62,732 nucleotides of DNA, taken from contig NZ_JACCHP010000030.1 in the NCBI RefSeq assembly GCF_016031625.1, positions 1 through 62,732 of the forward strand, read 5' to 3'. Under the pieces are notes generated by a model. That model ran no database searches. It saw only the letters and a list, made by a program, of their open reading frames with translations, and had not been told where the DNA came from. The stretch is from Bradyrhizobium agreste. GTDB lineage: Bacteria; Pseudomonadota; Alphaproteobacteria; Rhizobiales; Xanthobacteraceae. Below are positions 1 through 8,290 of this stretch, piece by piece. Numbering within the stretch: the first letter of the stretch is position 1; the number at the start of each line of letters is the position of its first letter. A program made the position numbers and the translations under genes.

Positions 1-706
1 TGGCCTCGATCTCGGCGATTTGCTGGGCGACCAATTGCAGCCGCTCGTGCTCGCGCGCAAGCTCCTCCTTCAGCCGCTCGGGAAGCGGGCGACCGTCGCC
101 GGCGCGCAGCTTGGAAAGCCATGCGATGAACGATCGTGCGAGCGGCTGGACGTCGCGGATGCCCTGTCCGTGCAATAGTCCCCTGATGCGGTTGATGTGA
201 GCCGTGCGCTCCTTGATCAGACGCTCGCGTTCGCGGGTGCGGCGCTTGCGATCCTCGTCCTCAACCGTCGGCACGTGGACGATGCTGCACACCCGCGGCT
301 CGCCGCGCAAATAGGCCAGGAAGGTCCGCATCAGCTTCTCCAGATCGATCTGGTCGGTCTTGGCGCGCCGTGCGCGACGGTTCACCTCGATGCTGGAGGG
401 ATCGATCTCGTGATTGATCACGCCTTGCTGCGCCAGCCAGCGATGCAGCCAGTGGCCGTCGAGACCTGCCTCGTAGCACGACAATATGCGTATCGGCCGT
501 CCATCCGCGGCAGCCTTCTTGCGCACGTCCGCAAGCCGCGCTGCCAAGGCCACCAGATCACCGCCACCAATCGTGTACCGGCTCAGCTTCTGTGAGCCCG
601 GCAGCAACACGCCGAGCTTCCATTTCGCTTTGCTCAGTTCAAAAGCCAGGTAAACCGTGGCATGCTCCGCCGTGGCGGGTGCGTCAATGCGATCGAGCTT
701 GATCAT
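1..706 (-). CDS. IS110-family transposase, 3' part cut by window edge
   Basis: A frame open from an ATG at 706 to the window edge gives 235 codons with no stop. It starts MIKLDRIDAPATAEHAT and has the IS110 DEDD-type amino-terminal domain: FELSK near residue 23, CYEAG with E79, and KTDQID with D118 and D121. A basic coiled segment (RERERLIKERTAHINRIRGLLHG) follows, as is usual before the carboxyl-terminal serine domain, which lies outside the window. The family moves its element by recombination without terminal inverted repeats. The first acidic residue is Glu (E23) where most members have Asp, so activity is uncertain. A Shine-Dalgarno GGAGGACC precedes the ATG. Family is confident; completeness cannot be judged. 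Confidence 0.88.
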   Translation of the reverse strand, partial: MIKLDRIDAPATAEHATVYLAFELSKAKWKLGVLLPGSQKLSRYTIGGGDLVALAARLADVRKKAAADGRPIRILSCYEAGLDGHWLHRWLAQQGVINHEIDPSSIEVNRRARRAKTDQIDLEKLMRTFLAYLRGEPRVCSIVHVPTVEDEDRKRRTRERERLIKERTAHINRIRGLLHGQGIRDVQPLARSFIAWLSKLRAGDGRPLPERLKEELAREHERLQLVAQQIAEIEA

Positions 707-850
707 CTTGGTCCTCCGAGGCTGGGTGGTTTGCAATCCAATCCTAACCTCTCTTGACCACCCGCCGCCCCATAGGATCTGAGGAGCTCGCCTAAAGCTG
801 GCGTCTCGAAGGATGGCCGCGGAGAAAAGCTCTCAATGCGATAGCCCTGC
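707..850. repeat. Non-coding end of the IS110 element plus REP-like repeat
   Basis: The stretch upstream of the transposase start has no convincing gene. At 723-772 the arms GGGTGG and CCACCC could fold into a stem. From 800 the string GGCGTCTCGAAGGATG starts a block of about 50 bases that recurs with small changes at 58205-58251, marking it as a dispersed repeat. In IS110-group elements the non-coding end upstream of the transposase is where a structured guide (bridge) RNA is encoded. That role is inferred here from position only. Confidence 0.45.
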
Positions 851-883
851 GAACTCATGCGGTATTCGCTTTGCCGCCGGACC

Positions 884-1498
884 TCACGGTTTGACGTAGC
901 TCCAGCCCTGCTCCTGCAGCTCCATGACGCGGACGACACCCGATTTGACCACCGCCGCCTGCGGAATCAGATTGATGTCCTTGTTCTCCGCCTTCCGCAT
1001 ATTTTCCTGGGTGTTGCCGCAGGCTTTGAAGGAGATTTCGGGATTGCTCATCGCGAGCACCTCGATGCGTGGCTTTACCGGCGAGGTATCATCGCGCAGC
1101 ATATGAAGACCCGGACCAAAGGTGACAATCTCGATTGACACTGGTTCACCGTGATCGCGGTAATATTGCGCGACATTGGTGGCATTGTTGAGCGTGAGGT
1201 TCATCATCGCGGGTTCATTGGAATTGACCTGCAATATCAGTCGGTGCGACTGCTTCGCACTCTCGGTTCTTGTCGCCTCGGCCACCCTCGTGTCCTGCGC
1301 AGCGTTCTGCTTGGTCGCGTGATCCTGCCTCGGCCTGGTCGCCTGCTTCTGTCTGACCGAATGCTTGGGATACACTTGGCTCTTCGCGTTCGAGTGCGGA
1401 TTCAGCTGGTTGTCCTGTTGCGCCTGCGCGCCTGGTTCGACCAGAAGCACCATCGCCAGGCCGCCGATGATTGCCATCGTCAACTTCGGATTGATCAT
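884..1498 (-). CDS. Secreted DsrE-like family protein
   Basis: 204 residues starting at ATG 1498 (MINPKLTMAIIGGLAM), preceded by GGAGACACGAG. The first 27 residues are a signal peptide ending in AQA. A polar Gln/Ser-rich linker follows, then a DsrE-type domain over the last 110 residues with the pattern IEIVTFGPGLHMLR, ALSMSNPEI-like core and SFKACGNTQ, where the Cys is the usual conserved position. DsrE-like proteins are small Rossmann-like proteins; some relay sulfur, but secreted ones are poorly characterised. It is the last gene of a four-gene minus-strand operon, 25 bases after the VasI-like gene. Fold assignment is good; function is unknown. Confidence 0.72.
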   Translation of the reverse strand: MINPKLTMAIIGGLAMVLLVEPGAQAQQDNQLNPHSNAKSQVYPKHSVRQKQATRPRQDHATKQNAAQDTRVAEATRTESAKQSHRLILQVNSNEPAMMNLTLNNATNVAQYYRDHGEPVSIEIVTFGPGLHMLRDDTSPVKPRIEVLAMSNPEISFKACGNTQENMRKAENKDINLIPQAAVVKSGVVRVMELQEQGWSYVKP

Positions 1499-1523
1499 CT
1501 CGTGTCTCCCGTTTCCCTGACCA

Positions 1524-2153
1524 TCACCTTCCTGGTCTGGCGACGCTATGTGGCCATTTGCATGCAGCCGCCATTCTCTTGCGCACGTTCTCGAATCCGC
1601 TGAGCAGGAATTGTCCGTCTTGCACCTGACCAGTGCGGGTGAAAAGGCGCACAACGATGTGACCTTCGTCGGGTAGCGCGTTCAGCAACTTTACGACGTC
1701 GCCCCCGAAAGCGACGCCGGAGCCGAACGACGGCGACGCGGCCGCGAGTTGCATTGGCGTGTCCGCATTCAGCCGAAAGGAGATGACGTATTCGTTGGCG
1801 CTCCGTGACAGCGCAGGTCCCGCGACCCTGACTTCCGTGCGGCCTTTGCGGCAGTGGATTGCGAGTTGCATCGCAGCTCCATCCGAGCCGCCAACCGAAG
1901 AGGTGGTGGCGGTGACGACGGGTGAATAGTCGACCGGCGAGGTGGTCTCGCTGATCAGCCAGCCGTGGTCCGACGCCCGCCGCCCGGGCGGCGGAATCTT
2001 ACGTGACAGATCTTGCAGACATTCCTGCCGGCCCTGCCCTTCCATTGTTGAACAAGCACGAAGTGATTCGATGGCATCGCTCGTGCTTTGCGCGTAGGCA
2101 ATTCCGCAGGCAACGTTGAAGGCGATGGCGAGCGGAGCAACGGCAGTGTTCAT
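1524..2153 (-). CDS. VasI-like (type VI accessory-like) periplasmic protein
   Basis: 209 residues. ATG 2153 overlaps the stop of the TAXI gene (ATGA), so translation is probably coupled. A signal peptide ends near GIAYAQS. Next comes a Cys pair (RACSTMEGQGRQECLQDLS) and a domain with W-x-TSP-D, LAIHCRKGRTEV, ISFRLN, a GGDVVKLLNALPDE block and a final AACKWP. This order (two Cys, CR-x-G-x-T, FRLD, phosphate-like loop, AC-x-W end) resembles the VasI/EvfG family of type VI secretion accessory proteins. No other type VI gene is in the window, so the resemblance should be read as fold rather than system. Moderately sure. Confidence 0.55.
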   Translation of the reverse strand: MNTAVAPLAIAFNVACGIAYAQSTSDAIESLRACSTMEGQGRQECLQDLSRKIPPPGRRASDHGWLISETTSPVDYSPVVTATTSSVGGSDGAAMQLAIHCRKGRTEVRVAGPALSRSANEYVISFRLNADTPMQLAAASPSFGSGVAFGGDVVKLLNALPDEGHIVVRLFTRTGQVQDGQFLLSGFENVRKRMAAACKWPHSVARPGR

Positions 2154-3190
2154 GGCTTCGCCTGGGCGCTGCGCGCCTGGCGATCCAGCCATTCCTGCGC
2201 TGCCTGGAAGCGGGTGAGCCCCGGGATGGTTGCGGCGAGATTGATCGACCGCCATTTCGGATCGAAGCCTGGTGCCTGCAGGCGGTCGATCCGCGAGAAC
2301 AGGTAATCGACGAGGCGCGCCACGCGTTGATAGTGATTCGAGCCTGGCCGCCAGTTGAACGCAACGAGCGCTGTCGGCACCGCGATGGTCGAGACCCGAT
2401 CGCCCTGCTTGATCAGATTGGGATACTCGATCGCGTCCAATGTCGCGGGCAGATAATAGTCCTCGAATCTCCTGTCGTAGTGGACCGGGAGAAACTTGAA
2501 TCCCGCTTCCCAACGACCGCGTACGAAGGCGTCGACGGGCTTCGACGTGATGAACACCACGGCGGACATCTCACCGTTGCGCATCTGTTCCAGGGCAAGC
2601 TGATGCGGAATGAACGTCTTGTCGACGTCGATGCCGAGGCGGCTGAAGATCAGCGGTCCGGAATAGGCGGCTGCGGTGCCCTGGGTATTGAAGTTCACTT
2701 TCTTGCCGGCAAGGTCCTGCAGGCTCGTGATCTCCGGCCGCACGAAGATGTGCAATTCGGACGGGAACAGATTGAGCAGGTAGGTGATGCGGCTTTGGAT
2801 CTGCGGAACCTGAAGCTTGTACTCGTCGAGCGCGTCGGAATTGATGATCGCGGTATCGACACCACGCAGATAGAGCAGCGCATTCAGATTGTCGGTGGCG
2901 CCCCGGGTGACGATCGGCAGGAGATGCAGTTCTGCGCCGTCGTCGACGACACGGGCCATTTCTGCCGCGAGGCGAATCGGCGCGCCCTCGAGCAGACCGC
3001 CGGCGAGCCCGACGGTCCAGGCGTTCATCCGGTCCTTTTCGCTCTCCTGAGAGAGCGGCCGTCGCACCATTTGTGCATCCGCCTTGGATTTTGCGGTTTG
3101 TGCTTCCAGGCAAGCCGGTTGAAGCAGCACGGCCATCGGCACCAGCGCGGCGAGCAGGAGCGACGAGAGCGACCTTGGCACCTTGTTCAT
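2150..3190 (-). CDS. TAXI-type TRAP transporter solute-binding protein
   Basis: 346 residues from ATG 3190 (MNKVPRSLSSLLLAALVPM), chosen because AAAGGAACGAC precedes it and a signal peptide ending LEAQT follows directly. The mature part has the TAXI pattern: WTVGLAGG at the domain start, a repeated Rossmann-like core with GATDNLNALLYLRGVDTAIINSD, DLAGKKVNFNTQGTA and GPLIFSRLGID. TAXI proteins bind small carboxylates or amino acids in the periplasm and feed TRAP permeases. No TRAP membrane subunit is present, and the gene sits instead between a coiled-coil membrane protein and a VasI-like gene. It may therefore be a sensor or structural subunit rather than a transporter part. Family confident, role open. 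Confidence 0.78.
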   Translation of the reverse strand: MNKVPRSLSSLLLAALVPMAVLLQPACLEAQTAKSKADAQMVRRPLSQESEKDRMNAWTVGLAGGLLEGAPIRLAAEMARVVDDGAELHLLPIVTRGATDNLNALLYLRGVDTAIINSDALDEYKLQVPQIQSRITYLLNLFPSELHIFVRPEITSLQDLAGKKVNFNTQGTAAAYSGPLIFSRLGIDVDKTFIPHQLALEQMRNGEMSAVVFITSKPVDAFVRGRWEAGFKFLPVHYDRRFEDYYLPATLDAIEYPNLIKQGDRVSTIAVPTALVAFNWRPGSNHYQRVARLVDYLFSRIDRLQAPGFDPKWRSINLAATIPGLTRFQAAQEWLDRQARSAQAKP

Positions 3191-3252
3191 GTCGTTCCTT
3201 TCCGGATTACTCAGTGCAACCATTCGTCCCAGCCTGAATGCAAAGCCCACTC

Positions 3253-4890
3253 TCAGTGATGCAATGCATCCAGTCGTTCCTTGGCTCCGCGAATGCCGCT
3301 CCTCTGTGCCTTCGCGTACAGCTCTCGCGCCTTGGCCGCCTCGCCGCGCGTTCCATAGGCACCCCAAGCCGCCAGAACCGCTGGATCGTATGTCTCCGCG
3401 AGCATGAAGGTCGCCTGCGCAATGTTCTTCTCGGCGGCGAGCTCGAGTACAATCCGCGCTGCACCGATATTGCCTTGATCGAGCAACGCTTTGGCACGCG
3501 GGATCAATCGGGCCTCCACCTCGTCCTGGCCTGGACTCGTCGGCGGCTCCGCTGCGGTCACGTTCTGCGCCGTCGACAGGATCGGGCCGTCGTTTCTTTG
3601 CTCCACCGGAGCGCGCTGATCGCTGAGGCGCGATGCCGGGGCGAGGTCACTCTCCCTGGCTTCAGTCCTGCTCCGCTCCCGTTGCAGCGAGTGCCTCAGT
3701 TCGGCGATCTCTCGGTTCGCTGCCTGTCTGTGCTGCGAGGCTGCATCGTTCGCCTCGCGCAAACGCCCGTTCAGGATTTCAATGTCCCCGCGCATTTGCG
3801 CAAGTTTGCCCTCCAGCGCGGCAGCGTGAGCCTGGGCCTCTTCGACGGCACGGCGTTGTTGCTCAGCGTTCGCAATTGCCGACCGCGCGGCGTCCGCCTG
3901 TTGCGCGAGGGCTGCGTTGCTTTCGCGCTCCTGCTGCAAGGACTGCCGCAATTCCGCGACCTCCCTGCCCGCCGCCTCGCTTTGCTCCGCCGCCGCATCG
4001 TCGGCCGTGGCCGATCCGCGAGACATGCCGGCAAGCTCGCTCGCGAGAGCCGCGGCGCGTTGCTGCGCCTCGTAGCGTTCCTGCTCAGCGCTTGCCGCTA
4101 GCGCCTGCGCGGCGCCCATTCGCTTCGCCAGGACGGCGCTCTTGTCCCGCTCCTGCTGCAGGGACCGCTCCAGCTCAGCGATCTCCCGCGCCGCCGCATC
4201 CCTCGCATCCCTCTGCTGCGCTGCCACCTCGTCCGCGTCGCGCGCCTGCACGATACGGGCCTCGACTTCGCGGCGGGTTCCGGCAAGTTCGTCCGCGAGC
4301 GCGGCGCTGCGGGCTTGCTCATCTTGAAGAGACCGCCGCAGCTCCTCCGCGGCAATTTCCGCTGCATGCGTGCGCTGGACCGCCTCTTCAAGCTCCCTGC
4401 GCGCGCCGGCCAGCTCACCGGAGAGCGCGTCACTGCGCGGAGCCTCGGCGTCGAGCTGTTGTCGAGGTTCCGCCGTGTTTGCCGAGACCGCCTGCATCAG
4501 GACCTCGGACGTTTCGCTCTGAAGGAGTGCCAGCGATCCGGTCCCGACGGCAGGCCGCTGGTCGAGGCCGGCGGCGCTCCCGCCGTCGATGCGCATCATT
4601 TCGACAGTCGGTCGTGCCTTGAACGGGTCGAAAGCACCGAGCAGGGCCGCCCCAATGAAGATGAAGGGCACCAGAACGACGGCCGCAACGAGCGAACTGC
4701 CCGATGTTGCCGCCTCCGGATCGACATCCTCGGTCTCACCACGCCAATGGGTCGGTGAAGAGGAGATCGGCGAGCCGTCCTTTGCGGCCCATCTGCCCGT
4801 CTCGGGCGACCCGCGACCGAGCTCCCCCGCCGCATCTTCTATTCCGGTGTTTTCTCGATGCCTGGGTGCAGTATCGATTGATCGGCGCAT
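3253..4890 (-). CDS. Membrane-anchored coiled-coil protein with Sel1/TPR-like C-terminus
   Basis: 545 residues. Residues 1-65 are polar and probably cytoplasmic. One hydrophobic helix spans about 67-90 (SLVAAVVLVPFIFIGAALLG). Residues 130-420 form a long Ala/Glu/Arg-rich coiled coil with a recurring AxELxxxRxELEE-type period. A low-complexity linker follows, then a carboxyl-terminal Sel1/TPR-like unit (AKALLDQGNIGAARIVLELAAE, MLAETYDPAVLAAWG, AKARELYAKAQRSG). Such layouts tether periplasmic assemblies. It is the first gene of the operon; the TAXI gene starts 62 bases downstream. The upstream region is unusually AT-rich. Architecture is clear, function unknown. Confidence 0.7.
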   Translation of the reverse strand: MRRSIDTAPRHRENTGIEDAAGELGRGSPETGRWAAKDGSPISSSPTHWRGETEDVDPEAATSGSSLVAAVVLVPFIFIGAALLGAFDPFKARPTVEMMRIDGGSAAGLDQRPAVGTGSLALLQSETSEVLMQAVSANTAEPRQQLDAEAPRSDALSGELAGARRELEEAVQRTHAAEIAAEELRRSLQDEQARSAALADELAGTRREVEARIVQARDADEVAAQQRDARDAAAREIAELERSLQQERDKSAVLAKRMGAAQALAASAEQERYEAQQRAAALASELAGMSRGSATADDAAAEQSEAAGREVAELRQSLQQERESNAALAQQADAARSAIANAEQQRRAVEEAQAHAAALEGKLAQMRGDIEILNGRLREANDAASQHRQAANREIAELRHSLQRERSRTEARESDLAPASRLSDQRAPVEQRNDGPILSTAQNVTAAEPPTSPGQDEVEARLIPRAKALLDQGNIGAARIVLELAAEKNIAQATFMLAETYDPAVLAAWGAYGTRGEAAKARELYAKAQRSGIRGAKERLDALHH

Positions 4891-4980
4891 GCATCACGCC
4901 TCTCTCAAGAGCAACTCCAATGGAGCGATTGCCCAGCCTGTGCGCATGGTTTCAGAACACGCGTTGATCGTGATGTTTGC

Positions 4981-5065
4981 GGCGCGGCGACACCACCCCA
5001 AATTAAATAGAACAATTAACTCAAATACATATAATTTTGACTATATTCGAAAGTCAAATTAAATA
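4981..5065. promoter_or_regulatory. AT-rich intergenic block with inverted repeat
   Basis: From about 5000 to 5065 the sequence is strongly AT-rich, in sharp contrast to its surroundings. It includes TTTGACT (5036-5042) and AGTCAAA (5052-5058), a 7-bp inverted repeat with a 9-base spacer. The block lies about 150 bases upstream of the coiled-coil gene, the first gene of the minus-strand operon, and before the small + strand genes. It is probably the promoter/operator region for one or both directions; no exact promoter boxes can be assigned. The rest of 4891-5177 shows no gene. Confidence 0.4.
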
Positions 5066-5177
5066 TGCTCGCCGCATGCCGTTACGGGGCTCATACATCG
5101 CATGGAATATAGGGCTAGCGCCCCGAATCTGCGTATCTGACCATGTTCTCGTCGCGTCTCGGCATCGAGGAGTGACC

Positions 5178-5258
5178 ATGCGCATTGCATTGCCGTATTT
5201 GGGAATTGGCGTCTGTTTGTCTGTTGCAACCTGGTTGGCGCTGGGGCTCGTGCTCTAG
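5178..5258 (+). CDS. 26-residue hydrophobic small protein
   Basis: A 26-codon frame (MRIALPYLGIGVCLSVATWL, then ALGLVL) with a near-ideal ribosome site GAGGAG seven bases before the ATG. The peptide is one uninterrupted hydrophobic helix with Cys13 and a single basic residue at position 2, so it should insert in the inner membrane. A hairpin follows directly. The strong initiation signal and tight membrane-helix composition favour a real gene, although length gives no coding statistics. No function can be assigned. Confidence 0.5.
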   Translation: MRIALPYLGIGVCLSVATWLALGLVL

Positions 5259-5261
5259 CGG

Positions 5262-5290
5262 CGGTTTTCCGCAAACGGGTTCGGAAACCG
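5262..5290 (+). terminator. Hairpin after the small hydrophobic gene
   Basis: CGGTTTTCCG at 5262-5271 pairs with CGGAAACCG at 5282-5290 around a 10-base loop, with one bulged T. It begins four bases after the stop of the 26-residue gene. No T-run follows, so it could equally be a REP-type palindrome. The rest of the gap to 5502 holds nothing recognisable. Confidence 0.35.
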
Positions 5291-5502
5291 ACTTGGGGCG
5301 GTCCGCTCCATATCACCCGATCCAACGGCGGTTGGATGGTTGGCCTGTCCGACCGCGCCGGCCACGCTCCTCCCGCGCGCTTCGATTGAATTTCACATCT
5401 TGTGAATGAACCTGTGCTACGGTGATTGGGACCTATCGGAAGGCCATTCTGTTTTCTCGCCCAAGCCGGTCATTTCTTGACAATTACAATTTAGGGCGCG
5501 TC

Positions 5503-5685
5503 ATGAGTACTCGTGTTCAGTGCGACCGTATTGCGGTTCTGCATCAACGCGTTTCGTCTCTCTGCTCCCAACTGGCAGAGCTTCAGAACCTTCGTACCCG
5601 CCTGGAAAAAGCTGAGGAAAGGCGAATCCGCAGACGTTCAAAAGTCACGGATACCTTGGCGAAACGGCGCCGATCTTGGCAGTAG
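5503..5685 (+). CDS. Small basic coiled-coil protein of unknown function
   Basis: 60 residues from ATG 5503 (MSTRVQCDRIAVLHQRV). The frame is open further upstream, but this ATG starts a coherent heptad-like helix (IAVLHQRVSSLCSQLAELQNL) followed by a very basic tail (RRIRRRSK, KRRRSWQ). No strong ribosome site is visible: TTAGGGCG is the best candidate. The composition suggests a small nucleic-acid- or protein-binding helix. It could be a chance frame, and no family is recognised. The following bases to 5847 contain no supported gene. Confidence 0.42.
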   Translation: MSTRVQCDRIAVLHQRVSSLCSQLAELQNLRTRLEKAEERRIRRRSKVTDTLAKRRRSWQ

Positions 5686-5847
5686 GGGCGAGTCGACAGC
5701 CGCAAGCCCGCTGCCGGTGGCTATCAGGCAGCTATGCTGGCGACTAACGGCTACGATATTGGTCTTGCGGAAGATGGCACGGCCCCATGGCGGCAGGCCT
5801 ACGAGTTGATCACGCGTGTCCCGTAAGGTGGGTTCGACAAAGCAGGC

Positions 5848-6777
5848 CTAACCTTCGCGGCTTGCTGCTCCCATCGCATCGCGCCGCCATGCACCCGGGC
5901 TGACGCCGACGATCGCGGAGAACACACGCGTGAAGTGGCTCTGGTTGGCAAAGCCGGCCGAAATAGCAACCTCGGACAGTGATGGACCGTGCTCACGCAT
6001 CAGACGCTTGGCGGTTCTCACGCGATGATGCAGGAGCCAGCGATAGGGCGGCAGGCCGGTCGCAGCGCGAAACGCACGAGAAAAATGGCTGACGGAGAGG
6101 CCGAGCTCCGCAGCGATCGCCTGCAACGGCAGCTTGCCGCCGAGATCCGCTTCGAGTTTGTCGCATGCGCGCGCGAGCTGCCATGGCGCAAGCGCACCGC
6201 GGCCGCTCTCGGCCTTGTGCCGAAAGCCTCCATAGGTCTCGGCGACATGAGCTGCGAGCGCCAGCATCATGTGATCGACGAACAATTGGTTGGCCTCGTC
6301 CGGTCGGCGCAGTCCCTCGCGCAAGGAGGCGCCGATATGACGGACGATGGCATCATCGTGCCCGACGGGACTGCAGTCGAGCGCATCGATGCGCCGCGCC
6401 CCCGACTGATCGGCGAGTCCATCGAGCGCCGAACGCGGCACGTAGAAGTGCAGAGAGTGAAACGGTTTGTCGATCACGTACCGGGGGTCAGCCTTGAGAT
6501 CGTATAGATAAGTCGTCCCGGCATGGACGTCTGCCTTCGTGAGGCGACGACCCTGCTCCCAGATCTCGCACTCCGGATAATCGCGCAATTTCAGGCTGAC
6601 GAGATAGGCATCTTCCGCAGCAAACGAACCGGACAGACCCAGCACGGGATTGTCGCTTCGCGTTTCCGTGACTGCGATCTCGGCGCTGCGCAGCGACCGG
6701 GTCATCAGCGTGGGCGGCACTTCATCGAGGCGTAGGAATGCTCCGAGCCGTTCGCCGTACGCGCCTGTCCTGCCCAT
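5848..6777 (-). CDS. AraC-family transcriptional regulator
   Basis: 309 residues from ATG 6777 (MGRTGAYGERLGAFLRLDE). The frame is open back to 6960, but the added residues look unlike the family. The amino-terminal half is an effector-type beta domain (YLVSLKLRDYPECEIWEQG, HSLHFYVPRSALD). Residues 210-309 are the AraC double helix-turn-helix (LQAIAAELGLSVSHFSRAFR and LSEVAISAGFANQSHFTRVF) ending in SPGAWRR. It lies back to back with a second AraC gene across a 474-base gap, so the two probably share control. Its target is likely the 8291-12375 gene run, inferred from position. Confidence 0.88.
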   Translation of the reverse strand: MGRTGAYGERLGAFLRLDEVPPTLMTRSLRSAEIAVTETRSDNPVLGLSGSFAAEDAYLVSLKLRDYPECEIWEQGRRLTKADVHAGTTYLYDLKADPRYVIDKPFHSLHFYVPRSALDGLADQSGARRIDALDCSPVGHDDAIVRHIGASLREGLRRPDEANQLFVDHMMLALAAHVAETYGGFRHKAESGRGALAPWQLARACDKLEADLGGKLPLQAIAAELGLSVSHFSRAFRAATGLPPYRWLLHHRVRTAKRLMREHGPSLSEVAISAGFANQSHFTRVFSAIVGVSPGAWRRDAMGAASREG

Positions 6778-7251
6778 CGGATGTCTCGTCTGTGCCGTCG
6801 TGGAGCAGGCCACAGCAACCTGCCATTTCCAGGGTCCTATAGCGGTAAGCACCCACCGCTGTCCACGACCGACGAAGTCGCACCCCGTCCCGATCGAGTC
6901 CCATCCGAATTTATCAAACATTTCAAAATGATCGGTTTGTGCTCTGACGTGAGGGGCCACCGGACCGCGACGCCGACATCACGACTTTTCACAAACGCAC
7001 GCGAGTGACGCGCGTCTGGCGTGCGCGCAGCATGATCAGGCAATGCACGGCAGTATCAGGAAAGACACAGGTCTTGGCGCTGCCTAGAACCCGTAAATCA
7101 ACGGCATCGGAACCTCGACGAATCGCCTTCGGACCCGATCCACCCCTTGAGCAAAGACCACCAGACCGGCCGTTCGGCCCCCGCTCTGCGGCCGCTGAAA
7201 CCATGATCAATTTGTCGCGCATCAGCGACGCGCCACCACACGAGCGAAGCC
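6778..7251. promoter_or_regulatory. Divergent control region between two AraC genes
   Basis: 474 bases separate the starts of two divergent AraC-family genes. Short open frames occur here on both strands but have no family signature. The region should contain both promoters and their operators. No convincing repeated operator half-site could be picked out by eye. Confidence 0.4.
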
Positions 7252-8193
7252 ATGAGCAAAGTCGTCTTGCGCGAATCTCAGAACGAGACCGCCACGTCTG
7301 GAGTGCAGCGCGACCAGGCAGGCGATCGGCCCACCGCTGATGTGGAGATGGCCCGCGTGCTCGGCACGGTGCCTTTCCGCATGGCGTTGGATTCCTCCGG
7401 CGCCGGCATTGCTCACTGGAAGCACGAGCCGTTGCACGACGTCGTCGCGCCCATGAGCCACCATGTCATCATGGCTTACAACGGCGTGGTGCAACGCATG
7501 GAGCGGCGATCCGGGCAATCCGTCGCAATCGGGACGTTTCGTCCGGGAGTCGTGAACATTATTCCGGAAGGGTCGAGCTCCCGGTGGGACATTCCAAAAG
7601 CCGTCGACGTCGTTCAACTCTACCTTCCGCAGACAACGCTGAAGCGCGTGGCGGACGAAGCCGAAGCCGGGGCACCGTCCGAGCTCCTGGAGCGAACCGC
7701 GCATCCCGATCCCGTCACGTCCCGCCTGCTCCTGAGCGCGGCGGACGTGCTGGACGGAAACGAGCCGCTGGATACGTTGTTCCGGCAGCAACTCATGGAT
7801 TTGCTGGCGACACGTCTCCTGGCAGCGCACACGGGCTCACCAAGCACGATCGCGCCGGCCAGGGGCGGGTTGGCGCCAAAAACATTGCTTCGGGCGATCG
7901 AGCGGTTGCGCTCCGACAGTGATGCCGACGTATCTCTTGCAGCGCTTGCAGCCGAGGCCGGCTTGTCGCGCTTTCACTTCTGCCGCGCCTTCAAGGACAG
8001 TACCGGGCTTTCTCCGCATGCCTGGCTGCGGCAGCACCGGCTCGAGCAAGCCATGAACATGCTGCGCGACACCGACGCCTCCGTCGTCTCGATCGCCGTC
8101 ACGCTCGGCTACTCCTCGCAGACCGCCTTTGCTGCCGCATTTCGAAAGCTGACCGGGGAATCGCCGAGCGATTGGCGGCGGCGCGCGCGATAG
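7252..8193 (+). CDS. AraC-family transcriptional regulator (second copy)
   Basis: 313 residues beginning MSKVVLRESQNETATSG. The amino-terminal domain contains YNGVVQRMERRSGQSVAIG and a VVQLYLPQTTLKRVADE segment like the AraC-like protein across the gap. The carboxyl end has two helix-turn-helix units (LAALAAEAGLSRFHFCRAFK and VVSIAVTLGYSSQTAFAAAF) and ends SPSDWRRRAR. It is divergent from the regulator at 5848-6777 and lies 97 bases before the hydrolase gene, which it probably activates. The two regulators differ clearly in sequence, so they are not a recent duplication. Confidence 0.88.
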   Translation: MSKVVLRESQNETATSGVQRDQAGDRPTADVEMARVLGTVPFRMALDSSGAGIAHWKHEPLHDVVAPMSHHVIMAYNGVVQRMERRSGQSVAIGTFRPGVVNIIPEGSSSRWDIPKAVDVVQLYLPQTTLKRVADEAEAGAPSELLERTAHPDPVTSRLLLSAADVLDGNEPLDTLFRQQLMDLLATRLLAAHTGSPSTIAPARGGLAPKTLLRAIERLRSDSDADVSLAALAAEAGLSRFHFCRAFKDSTGLSPHAWLRQHRLEQAMNMLRDTDASVVSIAVTLGYSSQTAFAAAFRKLTGESPSDWRRRAR

Positions 8194-8290
8194 CAGCAAT
8201 CGTGCTGCAATCGCGGCAATCGCGCTGGGGCACGAGCAAGTCCGGTTCGGTAGACATCCATGGTGCCCCCCACCTGCAATGGAGCAGCAA

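Noticed and set aside
1524..2153. A type VI secretion locus
   Set aside because: Only a VasI-like protein is present; no sheath, tube, baseplate or ClpV gene lies nearby.
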